Below are positions 1 through 8,221 of a stretch of 64,000 bases of DNA, piece after piece. A program made the position numbers and the translations under genes. Origin of the DNA: CAVROT01 sp963722905 (GTDB lineage: Bacteria; Pseudomonadota; Alphaproteobacteria; Rhodobacterales; Rhodobacteraceae); NCBI GenBank assembly GCA_963722905.1, contig CAVROT010000015.1, forward strand, positions 62,001 through 126,000. Reading direction: 5' to 3'. The notes beneath the pieces are model-generated. The model did not search any database. It was not told the origin of the DNA and saw only the letters and a list, made by a program, of their open reading frames with translations. Numbering within the stretch: position 1 is the first letter of the stretch; every line of letters starts with the position of its first letter.

Positions 1-28
1 ACCGCCCGTCAGCTAGGGGAGCCGCGAC

Positions 29-874
29 ATGGCCTTCGACGACACCGTCCGCATCCGCCGCATCGACGCCGCCGGGGTCTCCATGCGCATCGCCGTGGCA
101 GGCCCATCGCGGGGGGACGCACCGGATATCGTATGGATCCCCGGCGGCGACGCCCCGGCGGAGTACTACCTCGAGCAGTGGGCGCGCTTCGGGGCGTATC
201 GCTGCATCTCCTACGACCCGCGCGGCGTGAGAGAGACCACGGCGCCGCCTCCGCCCTGGACGATCGAGGAGATGGCCGCCGATTGCGCCGCGGTGATCGA
301 GGCCACCTGCGACGGCGCCGTGATCCTGACCGGCCTGTCCATGGGCGGTCTGCTGACCCAGGCCGTCGCCTGCGCGCGCCCGGACCTCGTGCGCCTGGCG
401 ATCCCCATGGGCACGGCCGCCTACATAGACGGCTTCACCCGCGACTGGATGCAGGCCGAGATCGACATGCGCCGCGAGGGCCGCTCCATCGACGGCATGA
501 TGGCGACCTGCCACTACGCCGCCTTCGCCTACCCCACCGCCGCCCTGGGCGATCCGGAAGTCTGGGCCCGCGTCAAGGCCGCCTACAGCGTTCGCTTCGG
601 CGAGCGCGCGCCCGAGGATCTGATCGCTCAGTGGCAGGCCTGCCTCGACTATGACGGCCGCGCGGCGCTGCGCCGCTGCGAGGTGCCGATGCACGTCGTG
701 GCCTTCGCGCAGGACATGCAGACGCCGCCCGCCATGTGCCGCGAGGTCTCGGACCTGGCGCGGCGCGGCGTCTTTCACGAGGTGCCGGGGCTGGGCCACG
801 TCAGCCACGCGCGCCATGCGCCGGACACGGTGGCGTCGCTCCTGCACGGGATCATCGCCGGGGCCGCGGCGTGA
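29..874 (+). CDS. Alpha/beta hydrolase
   Basis: This 281-residue protein has the alpha/beta hydrolase fold and probably acts in the cytoplasm, since no signal peptide is visible. The nucleophile elbow is GLSMGG with Ser104; Asp229 in FAQDMQTPP and His257 in GLGHVSHAR are the likely other triad members. An oxyanion-type loop (IPGGDAPAEYY) lies near residue 40. The ATG follows a ggggag ribosome site. The stop overlaps the start of the TetR regulator that follows, so the two are probably one transcript and the regulator may control the hydrolase. The substrate cannot be told from the sequence; esterase, lactonase or haloperoxidase-like activity is possible. Confidence 0.85.
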   Translation: MAFDDTVRIRRIDAAGVSMRIAVAGPSRGDAPDIVWIPGGDAPAEYYLEQWARFGAYRCISYDPRGVRETTAPPPPWTIEEMAADCAAVIEATCDGAVILTGLSMGGLLTQAVACARPDLVRLAIPMGTAAYIDGFTRDWMQAEIDMRREGRSIDGMMATCHYAAFAYPTAALGDPEVWARVKAAYSVRFGERAPEDLIAQWQACLDYDGRAALRRCEVPMHVVAFAQDMQTPPAMCREVSDLARRGVFHEVPGLGHVSHARHAPDTVASLLHGIIAGAAA

Positions 875-1536
875 GCGCAATCGTGCCCCTGCGTGCCGCG
901 GCAAGCGATCCGCCCGCCGGCAACGTCAAGGTCACGCGCGACGACTGGCTGCGCCTGGCGCTCGACGTGCTCGTCTCGAACGGGATCGACGCGGTAAAGG
1001 TGCTGCGCCTGTCGCGGCGGCTCGATGTCTCGCGCTCGTCGTTCTACTGGTATTTCGGCTCCCGGCAGGATCTTCTGGATGCGCTGCTGGCGCATTGGGA
1101 CGCCACCAACACCCGCGCCATCATAGAGCTGGCGAGGGCGCCGCAGCCGACAATCACGGCGGCGGTCGCGCATGTCTTCCGCGCCTGGATCGATCCCGCG
1201 AAGTTCGATCCCCGGCTCGATTTCGCAGTGCGCGAATGGGCGCGCCATTCGGGCCCGGTGCGCCGCCTGCTCGACCGCGCGGACGATGAGCGCCTGCAGG
1301 CGCTGCGCACGATGTTCGCCCGCCACGGCTACGACGAGGCCGAGGCCGACGCCCGCTCGCGCGTGCTCTATTTCATGCAGATCGGCTACTACGCGCTCGA
1401 TCTGAGCGAACCGCTCGAGGACCGGCTCGCGCGCGTGCCGGACTATCTGCTGTCCTTCACGGGACGCCAGGCGTCCGAGGAGGAGGTGGAGAGCCTGCGT
1501 GCCGAGGCGCATCGGGCCGCGGCCACGCGGGGCTGA
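871..1536 (+). CDS. TetR/AcrR family transcriptional regulator
   Basis: A 221-residue regulator with an N-terminal helix-turn-helix at about residues 20-65 (VSNGIDAVKVLRLSRRLDVS then SRSSFYWYFGSRQDLLDAL), the standard TetR DNA-binding signature including the FYWYF recognition segment. The C-terminal part is a helical ligand-binding domain with no ligand clue. The chosen start is the GTG that overlaps the hydrolase stop (GTGA); the upstream in-frame ATG at 736 lies inside the hydrolase gene and would add an unrelated tail. Coupling to the hydrolase suggests local repression, which is inference. Downstream DNA is decayed. Confidence 0.85.
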   Translation: MSAIVPLRAAASDPPAGNVKVTRDDWLRLALDVLVSNGIDAVKVLRLSRRLDVSRSSFYWYFGSRQDLLDALLAHWDATNTRAIIELARAPQPTITAAVAHVFRAWIDPAKFDPRLDFAVREWARHSGPVRRLLDRADDERLQALRTMFARHGYDEAEADARSRVLYFMQIGYYALDLSEPLEDRLARVPDYLLSFTGRQASEEEVESLRAEAHRAAATRG

Positions 1537-1927
1537 CGGGATCCGCGATCCTTTTCGGGCGGCGCTATTCCGCCGCGCGCTTGGCGCTGGAGGGGACGCG
1601 CGGCCAGCGCGGCTGGCGACGGGCCGAGCCGAGACCCGCGTAGGACGCGATCGCCGTGGGCGCCGGCGAGCTCGACCGCTTGCTCTCGCACGCGCGAAGC
1701 GGCATTCCGCACATGCGGGCGGCCGTCGCTCCGGGTGTCCTGCAGATGTTCCCCGCCGTCGGCCAGCTCGAGATACTGCGAAACTGAGGCGGCACCGTCG
1801 ACGTTACGCCCAACAGCTCGCCGCCGATCGGGATGACGCTCTTCGAGGGGCCCTGCACGAGGCGCGTCGCGAGAGGCGTCGCCGCCTTGTTGGTTAGCGC
1901 GTACCCGAGGGTGCCCCACCCCTCTAG
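1537..1927. other. Decayed non-coding stretch
   Basis: No ORF here has a convincing product on either strand. One forward frame reads as short protein-like stretches (for example LLSHARSGIPHMRAAVAPG) interrupted by stops, suggesting a broken gene continuous with the aminomethyltransferase-like remnant downstream. The parent gene could not be identified from this part. Confidence 0.35.
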
Positions 1928-2240
1928 GTGGGCGCACATGTTGTCGCGGGGACGCCGCGTCGCTCGGCGGGTTTCGTGACGTCGAGCCACGTCGGCCCTG
2001 CGGTCGAGCGCCCCGTGGCGCTCGAGCTCGTCTCGGAAGCACTCGGGGTGGGCACCGAGGTCACGCTCGTGCATCTGGGTGCCGAGATGCGCGCGACGCT
2101 GGCGACGCCCGCGCACTCGATCACGACGGAGGACAGCTCGATGAGTGAGGCGAGCTGGATCGACCCCCCCCGCTACCCCCCGGCGCTGTCCAAGGGCGCG
2201 CTTGACATTCGTCTGTCGACGCCGGGGCCGCTCGAATGGC
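1928..2240 (+). pseudogene. Remnant of a GcvT/sarcosine-oxidase-alpha-like C-terminus
   Basis: The forward frame contains GFVTSSHVGPAVERPVALEL followed by GVGTEVTLVHLGAEMRATL. This matches the C-terminal barrel of aminomethyltransferase-fold proteins (GcvT, SoxA, dimethylglycine dehydrogenase), in which a G-x-VTS-x-x-x-SP-x-x-x-R-x-IALA-x-V signature precedes a short beta segment. The catalytic N-terminal portion is absent, and the protein continues into unrelated sequence beginning MSEASWIDPP, which could be the start of a following gene such as a sarcosine oxidase gamma subunit. The piece sits directly upstream of a broken insertion sequence, so rearrangement probably destroyed the locus. 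Assignment to a specific family member is uncertain. Confidence 0.45.
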
Positions 2241-2408
2241 TTACCGTAGACCTGAACGCCGGGATGGCACGATGCGCCCCGAATGGTAAACTGGCCGGCT
2301 ATGATCCGTGTCCTGCCCGCGCCGCCGCCGTCGGCTATCAGATCGCCGCCGATTGCCCCCTCCTCGTCGGGGTGACGGCTCAGGTCCAGCCGGATGGAGG
2401 ACGCAGGA

Positions 2409-2715
2409 ATGGGACGTAGGAAACACAAGCCGGAGGAGATCGTCGCGAAGCTGCGGCAGGTCGACGTGCTGGTATCGCAGGGCCGATCGGTGGCCGAGGC
2501 GGTGCGGTCCATCGGGGGTGAGGCATGAGCCCGCCATTTGTCCGGGGGCCATGCCGAACCAGTTCACCCACCATCGGTGGCGCAAGGAGTTCGGCGGGCT
2601 GAAGACCGACCAGGTGAAGCGGCTGAAGGAGAACGAGCGGCTGCGCAAGGCCGTCTCCGATCTGACGCTTGAGAAGCTGATCCTTCGGGGTGAGGCCCGA
2701 GGCCGAATGCCTCGG
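2409..2715 (+). pseudogene. IS3-family transposase orfA, interrupted
   Basis: The helix-turn-helix protein of an IS3-type element. The N-terminal 36 or so codons (MGRRKHKPEEIVAKLRQVDV to AVRSIGG) are intact and then run into a TGA. The rest (HHRWRKEFGGLKTDQVKRL, then a leucine-zipper-like LRKAVSDLTLEKLILR) continues in another frame after an insertion with a GGCATG/CATGCC inverted repeat at 2522-2555. A second short insertion near the end makes a perfect 8-bp stem at 2696-2716. OrfA normally binds the IS ends and supports frameshifting into orfB; this copy should be inactive. Confidence 0.75.
2522..2555 (+). repeat. Small palindromic insertion in orfA
   Basis: GGCATG at the left pairs with CATGCC at the right, with further CCC/GGG pairing inside. 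It lies where related orfA proteins read directly from IGVTE into the RWRKEF motif, so it looks inserted. No match to the 40-nt element was found. Confidence 0.45.
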
Positions 2716-2716
2716 G
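2696..2716 (+). repeat. Perfect 8-bp hairpin at the orfA/orfB junction
   Basis: CCCGAGGC and GCCTCGGG flank a 5-nt loop. The family normally reads KLILREAASGNF here; the hairpin arises from about a dozen extra bases. It could be an insertion or a local inverted duplication of the cctcggg already present. Confidence 0.45.
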
Positions 2717-3088
2717 AAACTTCCAGGCCCCGCCCGCCGCCGGGCCTGCATCGATCACGTCAGGAAGAAGTTCGCTGTCTCGGAGCGTTTCGCCTGTCGC
2801 GTGCTGGGCCAGCATCGCTCGACCCGGCGGAAGGCACCGCGCGGGCGGGCTGACGAGGAGGCGCTGACCGCGGACATCGTCGCGCTGGCCAGCCAGTATG
2901 GGCGCCACGGCTATCGCCGGATCGCGGCCCGTCTCCGGGATGCCGGGTGGACGGTGAACGTGAAGCGTGTCGAGCGGATATGGCGGCGGGAGGGGCTGAA
3001 GGTGCCGCAAAAGCAACCCGGGAAGGGCCGGCTCTGGCTGAACGAGGGGTCCTGCATCCGTCTCCGGCCCGAGCGTGCGAACCACGTC

Positions 3089-3128
3089 CCCCTCTCGGGA
3101 CATTGCTGCGCAATGCCCTGCCGGGCAG
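3089..3128 (+). repeat. 40-nt triple-hairpin element, copy A
   Basis: The copy starts CCCCTCTCGGGA, has the central stem CATTGC-tgc-GCAATG and ends CCCTGCCGGGCAG. It falls immediately after the NHV codons of orfB and with the junction adds 14 codons in frame, encoding PLSGHCCAMPCRA. It has the same orientation as the transposase. Compared with copy B the central stem differs at T to C and A to G, a compensatory pair. Confidence 0.75.
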
Positions 3129-3403
3129 CGGGATCCTGCGACTTCGTCGAGAGCCGGACCCATGACGGGAGGACGTTCCGCATGCTCGGTGTCATCGACG
3201 AGTTCACCCGCGAATGCCTGGCCATCCGGATCGACCGGAAGCTGAACTCGACCACCGTGATCGATGTCCTGACCGATCTGTTCATCCTTCGGGGCGTGCC
3301 CGGCCATGTTCGGTCGGACAACGGCCCTGAGTTCGTCGCCAAGGCGGTTCGCGGCCGGATCGAGGCCGTGGGAGCGAAGACGGCGTTCATCGAGCCGGGC
3401 GGT

Positions 3404-3443
3404 CCCCTCTCGGGACATCGCCATGCGATGCCCTGCCGGGCAG
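3404..3443 (+). repeat. 40-nt triple-hairpin element, copy B
   Basis: Same arms as copy A with central stem CATCGC-cat-GCGATG. It encodes PLSGHRHAMPCRA in the orfB frame but adds about 41 nt in total and so shifts the frame just before the WENGY motif holding the catalytic Glu. Same orientation as the transposase. Confidence 0.75.
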
Positions 3444-3723
3444 TGCATGGGAGAACGGCTATTGCGAGAGCTTCGACTCGAAGCTCCGCGACGAGCTGCC
3501 CGACGGCGAGATCTTCTGTTCCCTCGCCGAAGCCCGCGTGGTGATCGAGCCATGGCGGGACCATTGCGACACCGCACGGCCTCACTCATCGCCGGGCTAT
3601 CGACCGCCAGCGCCAAAGGCCGTCCATTGGACGTCACGCAATACAGGATCGACCACGCCGACGCCCGCCGCAGTGGTGCCGAGGCCCGTCATGCCCCAAG
3701 ACCGAAACCGGACCACCCGATAG

Positions 3724-4130
3724 GGGCAGGCAGCAGGGACGCACCGGTGGGCACGAATTGCGAAATGAAATCTCGAACGAAGGGGGTCTTCCCCGAGCCA
3801 GCGGCTGGCAACTACGCAGAGATTTGCGCTCGCGCCCATGGACGAGTCGACCTGCTGAATGACCGCCGTCGACGCGCCCCTTCCGGTCAGTGTGTCGACA
3901 GAACCTCCTCCGGACCCGGCCACCGCCCAATGAACAGCGGGTGAAGGTGTCCCGACCGATCCTGTCCCGCATCCGCATACGTCCCCCACCGCCGCCTAGT
4001 TCCGACTGGACTTCGCTTCGCGCCGGAGCGGTACTGCGCGGACCGACCGACGCAGTCGCCGGTGGTCGCTTCCCGTCCGGACGTCCGGGCTTTGCCCGGT
4101 AGCGGGGGCATGACGCTCCTGCCGCAAGGT
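3724..4130. other. Intergenic, no gene recognised
   Basis: About 400 bp between the IS3-type element and the DUF3489 gene. No frame shows a recognisable product, and no clear inverted repeat for the IS end was found. It must hold the promoter for the DUF3489-DUF2924-recombinase genes, but no convincing -35/-10 pair is visible. Confidence 0.4.
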
Positions 4131-4143
4131 GAAGGAGATCGAC

Positions 4144-4455
4144 ATGGCGACGAAGACCCCCAGGACGAAGACGACGAAGAAGGATCGGCTGGTACGGCTG
4201 CTTTCGGCGAAGGCGGGCGCGGATGCCGCCTCGCTGGGCGCCAGGCTCGGCTGGCAGGCGCATACGACGCGGGCGGCGATCACGGGGCTGCGCAAGGCGG
4301 GCTACGAGATCGCGGCGGAGAAGACGGGGCCGGGCAAGGCGACGCGGTACCGGATCGTCGGACAGCCGGAGACGGGCGAGGCGGACAGGCTCCCTGCCCC
4401 GGCTGCGGCAGCCACGAGCACGAAGACGCAGGCGGAGGCGGCCGATGCCGGGTAA
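4144..4455 (+). CDS. DUF3489 domain protein
   Basis: A 103-residue basic protein. After a Lys/Thr-rich start (MATKTPRTKTTKKDRLVRLL) comes the DUF3489 core, LGARLGWQAHTTRAAITGLR then GYEIAAEKTGPGKATRYRI, which looks like a small winged-helix DNA-binding fold; an Ala/Thr-rich tail follows. The start is the ATG six bases after a gaaggag ribosome site; an in-frame GTG at 4129 lies upstream of that site and is unlikely. The gene overlaps the DUF2924 gene by 11 bp, and that gene in turn overlaps the recombinase. This trio recurs in alphaproteobacterial genomes as far as I recall. The biochemical role is not known. Confidence 0.8.
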   Translation: MATKTPRTKTTKKDRLVRLLSAKAGADAASLGARLGWQAHTTRAAITGLRKAGYEIAAEKTGPGKATRYRIVGQPETGEADRLPAPAAAATSTKTQAEAADAG

Positions 4456-4855
4456 GGCCGATCCGGAACGGGGCGCGGTCCGGGAGGAGTGGGAGGCGGC
4501 CTTCGGGTCGCCTCCGCCGCCCCACCTGTCCGTGGCGTTCATGCGGAAGGCGCTGGCCCATGACGTCCAGTGCCGGGCGGATGGCGGTCTCCCGCCGGCC
4601 GCCCGCCGGGCCCTGCGCCGGATCGCGGGCGGCGAGGGCGTCGCCGAGAGCACCCGTGCGCGCGTGAAGCCCGGCGCGCAGCTCGTGCGGGAGTGGAACG
4701 GGCGGACCTACCAGGTCGAGGTCGTGGACGGCGGCTACCGCATAGACGGCCGGACATGGCGGTCGCTCTCGGCCATCGCCAGGCACATCACCGGGACGAT
4801 GCGGTCGGGGCCGCGCTTCTTCGGGCTCGCCGACCGCGCCAGGGGGCGGCCGTGA
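4445..4855 (+). CDS. DUF2924 domain protein
   Basis: A 136-residue protein matching DUF2924 features: WEAAFGSPPPPHLSVAFMRK near the N-terminus, a basic helix, then VKPGAQLVREWNGRTYQVEV and GYRIDGRTWRSLSAIARHIT with a final SGPRFFGL. The RTYxVEV...F/YxGxxYRSLSxIAxxITG pattern is typical of this phage and mobile-element family. Function is unknown; the genetic link to a large serine recombinase suggests a role in recombination, perhaps as a directionality or accessory factor, which is inference. The start ATG lies inside the DUF3489 gene and the stop overlaps the recombinase GTG. Confidence 0.8.
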   Translation: MPGKADPERGAVREEWEAAFGSPPPPHLSVAFMRKALAHDVQCRADGGLPPAARRALRRIAGGEGVAESTRARVKPGAQLVREWNGRTYQVEVVDGGYRIDGRTWRSLSAIARHITGTMRSGPRFFGLADRARGRP

Positions 4856-6522
4856 CCCGGACGCCCATGGGCCAGGCTTCTACGACCCGGACCCGCTGCG
4901 CGATATACGCGCGCAAGAGCTCGGAGGACGGGCTGTAGCAGGCGTTCAACTCGCTCGACGCGCAGCGCGAGGCCTGCGCGGCCTATGTCGCGACCCAGCG
5001 GCACGAGGGCTGGGTGCTGCTGCCGGATGTCTACGACGATGGCGGGCTCTCGGGTGGCAGCCTCGCGCGGCCGGCGCTCCAGCGGCTGATAGCCGACCTC
5101 CGGGAGGGGCGGGTCGACCGGATCGTGGTCTACAAGATCGACCGGCTGACCCGCTCGCTGTCGGACTTCTCGAAGATCGTCGACGCGCTCGACGCGGTCG
5201 GGGCGTCCTTTGTGTCGGTCACGCAGTCCTTCAACACCGCGACCAGCATGGGACGGCTGACGCTGAACATGCTGCTGAGCTTCGCGCAGTTCGAGAGAGA
5301 AGTGACCGCCGAACGCATCCGCGACAAGATCGCGGCGTCCAAGCGCAAGGGATTGTGGATGGGCGGGCAGGTCCCGCTCGGCTACGACGCGGACGGGCGG
5401 ACCCCGAAGATCAACGCGGCGGAGGCGGTGACCGTGCGAACGCTCTACGCGCTCTACGAGCGGCTGGGCACCGTCCGGGCGGTGAAGGCGGAGGCCGACC
5501 GGCAGGGCCTGCGCACCGGACGGCGCGAGACGAAAGACGGGCGCGTGCGGGGCGACGGCACCCTCGCGCGCGGCCACCTCTACCAGATCCTGACCAACCC
5601 GCTCTATGCCGGGCGCATCCGAGATCGCGGGCAGGTCCATGACGGCCAGCAACCGGCCATCGTCGCGCCCGGCCGGTGGGAGGCGGTCCAGGCGCAGATG
5701 GAGGACGGCGCCGCGCGGGGTCGGGGCGCGGCGGCGGCGCCCGGGCGCTCGCCGCTCGCGGGCAGGCTGCGCGACGAGACCGTGGATCGGCTCACGCCGA
5801 CCCATGCGAAGACGAGGGCCGGTACGCGGCGGCGCTACTACGTTTCCCACAGGCTGATCGCCCGGAGCGGCGAGGGGCCGCCGGATGGCTGGCGTCTCCC
5901 GGCCGCGGAGTTGGAGAGTTGCGTGGCGGAGCTCGTCGGCGACGTGCTCGCGGTGCCCGGATTCGCCGCCGCGCTGCGGCCCGATGCAAGCGCAGCGCAG
6001 ATCGGCGAGGCCGCGCGCGTCCTCCAGGCCGTCGCGACGACGACCGACCAGACCGAACGCCTCGCGCTCGTCGGCCGGATCGACATCGCGCCGGGACGGC
6101 TGACCCTGATGCTCGACCCGCCGGCCATCGCCGCCCGCCTCGGCACCGATCCCGACGGGCTTGACCCGGACTGCCTCGCCTCCGAGCATCTCTTCCGGCT
6201 GCGCAAGCGCGGGGTCGAGACGAAGCTCATCCTAGCCGGGGCCCCCGGCGCGCGGGACGACATCCTGATCCGCAACATCGCCCGCGCGCACAACTGGCTC
6301 GAGCGGATCAAGCGCGGCGACATCTACAAGCAGATCGCCACGGATGAGGGCATCTCCACCTCGCGCATCCAGAAGACGGTCGACCTCGCCTGCCTCGCTC
6401 CCGATCTCGTCGCCGACATCCTCGACGGCAAGCAGCCCCTCGGCTTCACCACCGAATGGTGCAAGACCCACGATCTGCCGTCGGACTGGGATCAGCAACG
6501 CGCGCTCCTCCGCGCCCTCTGA
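4852..6522 (+). pseudogene. Large serine recombinase with internal amber codon
   Basis: Resolvase/invertase-type large serine recombinase, about 556 codons from the GTG overlapping DUF2924. The N-terminus CAIYARKSSEDGL contains the catalytic Ser motif but is followed by TAG at 4936-4938, where relatives have Glu (GLEQAFNSLDAQREAC). The rest is open to 6522: VYDDGGLSGG, VVYKIDRLTRS, SFAQFEREVTAERIRDKI (catalytic Arg region), the recombinase domain (VPLGYDADGR...), and a C-terminal part with IATDEGISTSRIQKTV. No classic four-Cys zinc ribbon is obvious, as usual for this subgroup. One base change separates it from an intact gene, so inactivation looks recent, unless the amber codon is read through. 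Confidence 0.8.
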
Positions 6523-6545
6523 TCGCCCATCCCCACACCTCCGCT

Positions 6546-6568
6546 CGCCAAAACGCCAAAACGCCAAA
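6546..6568. repeat. Three tandem CGCCAAAA units
   Basis: CGCCAAAA occurs twice and CGCCAAA once, head to tail, just after the recombinase stop. Possibly a protein-binding or recombination-associated site; equally it may be chance slippage. Confidence 0.4.
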
Positions 6569-6671
6569 CGCAGACCGCAGCCGCAATGCGCGCTGCATTG
6601 GGGTGGGTAGTTCGGTCTTCAAGAAGGGGCCGGGGCCGTAACCCACGGAAACCGCGCGACACACCTCTGGG

Positions 6672-8033
6672 GGTCGTGTCCCGGGGCGTGGTGTAGCTGA
6701 GGCGGTCATCGGGTTTCTCGGTAGGGTCGGGTTGCGAACGCCAACCTGAACCGAGGGATGACCCCGATGACCAAACCCATGATGAACCTGCGCGAGCTGG
6801 TGGAGAAGAGCGGTGACGCGGATCTTCTGCGCGAGATGATCGGTTTCGCCGCCGAGCGACTGATGGAGCTCGAAGTTGGCGGCCAGACGGGTGCCGCTTA
6901 TGGCGAGAAGAGCCCTGATCGTCAGGCGCAGAGGAACGGCTACCGGGACCGGGACTGGCAGACGCGCGCCGGGAACGTGGAACTGCGCATCCCGAAGCTG
7001 CGCACGGGCAGCTACTTTCCGTCGTTCCTGGAGCCCCGCCGGGCCACCGAGAAGGCGTTGACGGCCGTGATCCAGGAAGCCTACGTTCATGGCGTCTCGA
7101 CGCGCGCCATGGACGATCTCGTGCAGGCCATGGGCGGAACAGGCATCTCCAAGAGCCAGGTCAGCCGGCTGTGCGAGGAGATCGATGATCGGGTCGACGC
7201 TTTCCTGACGAGGCCGATCGAAGGCGAATGGCCCTACCTCTGGATCGACGCGACCTACCTGAAGGTGCGCCAAGGCGGCCGGATCGTCAGCGTCGCGGTC
7301 ACCATTGCGGTCGGCGTGAACACCGACGGTCGTCGCGAGGTGCTCGGGATGGCCACCGGCCCCTCGGAGGCCGAGACGTTCTGGACCGACTTTCTCCGCG
7401 ATCTCGTGCGCCGAGGCCTGACGGGCGTGAAGCTGGTGATCAGCGATGCGCACGAAGGCATCAAGGCCGCCACAGCCCGCGTCCTGTCCACCACGTGGCA
7501 GCGCTGCCGGGTACATTTCCAAAGGAACGCCCTGGCCCATGCCGGCAAGAGCAGCCGGCGCGTGGTCTCCGCCTTCATCGCCACCGCGTTCGCCCAGCCG
7601 GACCATGCCGCGGCCAGCACGCAGTGGCGCCTCGTGGCCGACCAGATGCGGGGCAAGCTGCCCAGGCTCGCGGCCCTCATGGACGGCGCCCAGGAGGACG
7701 TCCTTGCCTACATGACCTTTCCTCAGCAGCATCGGGCCAAGCTGCACTCGACGAATCCGATCGAGCGTCTGAACGGCGAGATCAAGCGGCGCACCGATGT
7801 CGTCGGTATCTTCCCGAACGAGGCTTCGATCCGTCGCCTCGTCGGCGCGATCCTGATGGAACAGACCGAGGAATGGACCGTGCAGCGCTCCCGCTACATG
7901 ACGCTGGAAACCTTGGCGCCAGTCTGCGACGATCCCATCGTCAGCCTGCCTGCCGCGCAGGTCGGTTGACCAGCTCGGCCCGCCGACATCCGTCAGGCCT
8001 GCCATGAGCTACACCACATGGTGGGACACGATT
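6672..8033 (+). mobile_element. Intact IS256-family element with target duplication
   Basis: The left end ggtcgtgtccc...gtggtgtagct and the inverted right end aatcgtgtccc...gtggtgtagct form imperfect inverted repeats. The flanks share CCTCTGGG (6664-6671 and 8034-8041; a ninth G also matches), the 8-9 bp duplication expected for IS256. The transposase gene is uninterrupted. Perfect flanking duplications and an intact gene suggest recent insertion into DNA between the recombinase and the next IS. Confidence 0.8.
6758..7969 (+). CDS. IS256-family transposase
   Basis: A 403-residue mutator-type transposase. The DDE residues are visible: Asp in PYLWIDATYLKVR, Asp in VISDAHEGIKAA, and Glu in STNPIERLNGEIKRR. 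Other family marks are AYVHGVSTRAMDDLVQAMG, ISKSQVSRLCEEID, and CRVHFQRNALAHAG with the conserved C/H pair. Length is normal for the family. The ATG at 6758 abuts a gaggg motif; the in-frame ATG at 6767 is better spaced from it and may be the true start. The gene fills the element. Confidence 0.92.
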   Translation: MTPMTKPMMNLRELVEKSGDADLLREMIGFAAERLMELEVGGQTGAAYGEKSPDRQAQRNGYRDRDWQTRAGNVELRIPKLRTGSYFPSFLEPRRATEKALTAVIQEAYVHGVSTRAMDDLVQAMGGTGISKSQVSRLCEEIDDRVDAFLTRPIEGEWPYLWIDATYLKVRQGGRIVSVAVTIAVGVNTDGRREVLGMATGPSEAETFWTDFLRDLVRRGLTGVKLVISDAHEGIKAATARVLSTTWQRCRVHFQRNALAHAGKSSRRVVSAFIATAFAQPDHAAASTQWRLVADQMRGKLPRLAALMDGAQEDVLAYMTFPQQHRAKLHSTNPIERLNGEIKRRTDVVGIFPNEASIRRLVGAILMEQTEEWTVQRSRYMTLETLAPVCDDPIVSLPAAQVG

Positions 8034-8221
8034 CCTCTGGGGACCGCGGGGCGGGGCATTGAAAGAGTGCGTCTGGCTGCCCTTCCTGAACACGTATAGA
8101 ACCATGTGCGTAGCGCCCGAGGCTAAATTTCGGCAGCTCCTTCAGGACATCCGAACCCTCGACCTCGTTGCATAGCGGCCGTTCGCAATCGGCGCGGCGA
8201 ACGACAGTTCTGAGCCGATTC

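Larger units (their letters stand above)
2409..3723 (+). mobile_element. Broken IS3-family element (two-ORF, IS407-like)
   Basis: An insertion sequence of the IS3 family with orfA (starting MGRRKHKPEEIVAKLRQVDV) and an overlapping orfB carrying the DDE integrase core. The typical proteins can be followed end to end, but four short palindromic insertions interrupt them: 2522-2555 and 2696-2716 near the orfA/orfB region, and two copies of a 40-nt triple-hairpin element at 3089-3128 and 3404-3443. The second 40-nt copy changes the frame before the last catalytic residue. Terminal inverted repeats could not be fixed, so the given limits are those of the coding regions only. Confidence 0.75.
2690..3723 (+). 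pseudogene. IS3-family transposase orfB, frameshifted
   Basis: Integrase-type transposase of the IS407-like group: HTH_21 region (RACIDHVRKKF, then GRHGYRRIAARLRDAGW), then the rve core with CDFVESRTHDG (first Asp), VRSDNGPEF (second Asp) and, only in another frame, WENGYCESFDSKLRDEL (Glu). The 40-nt element at 3089-3128 with its junction adds 14 codons in frame in place of the usual Trp before the first Asp. The copy at 3404-3443 adds about 41 nt, so the Glu-containing C-terminus continues from 3448 in a new frame to a TAG at 3723. The protein cannot be made as one active chain. Confidence 0.8.
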
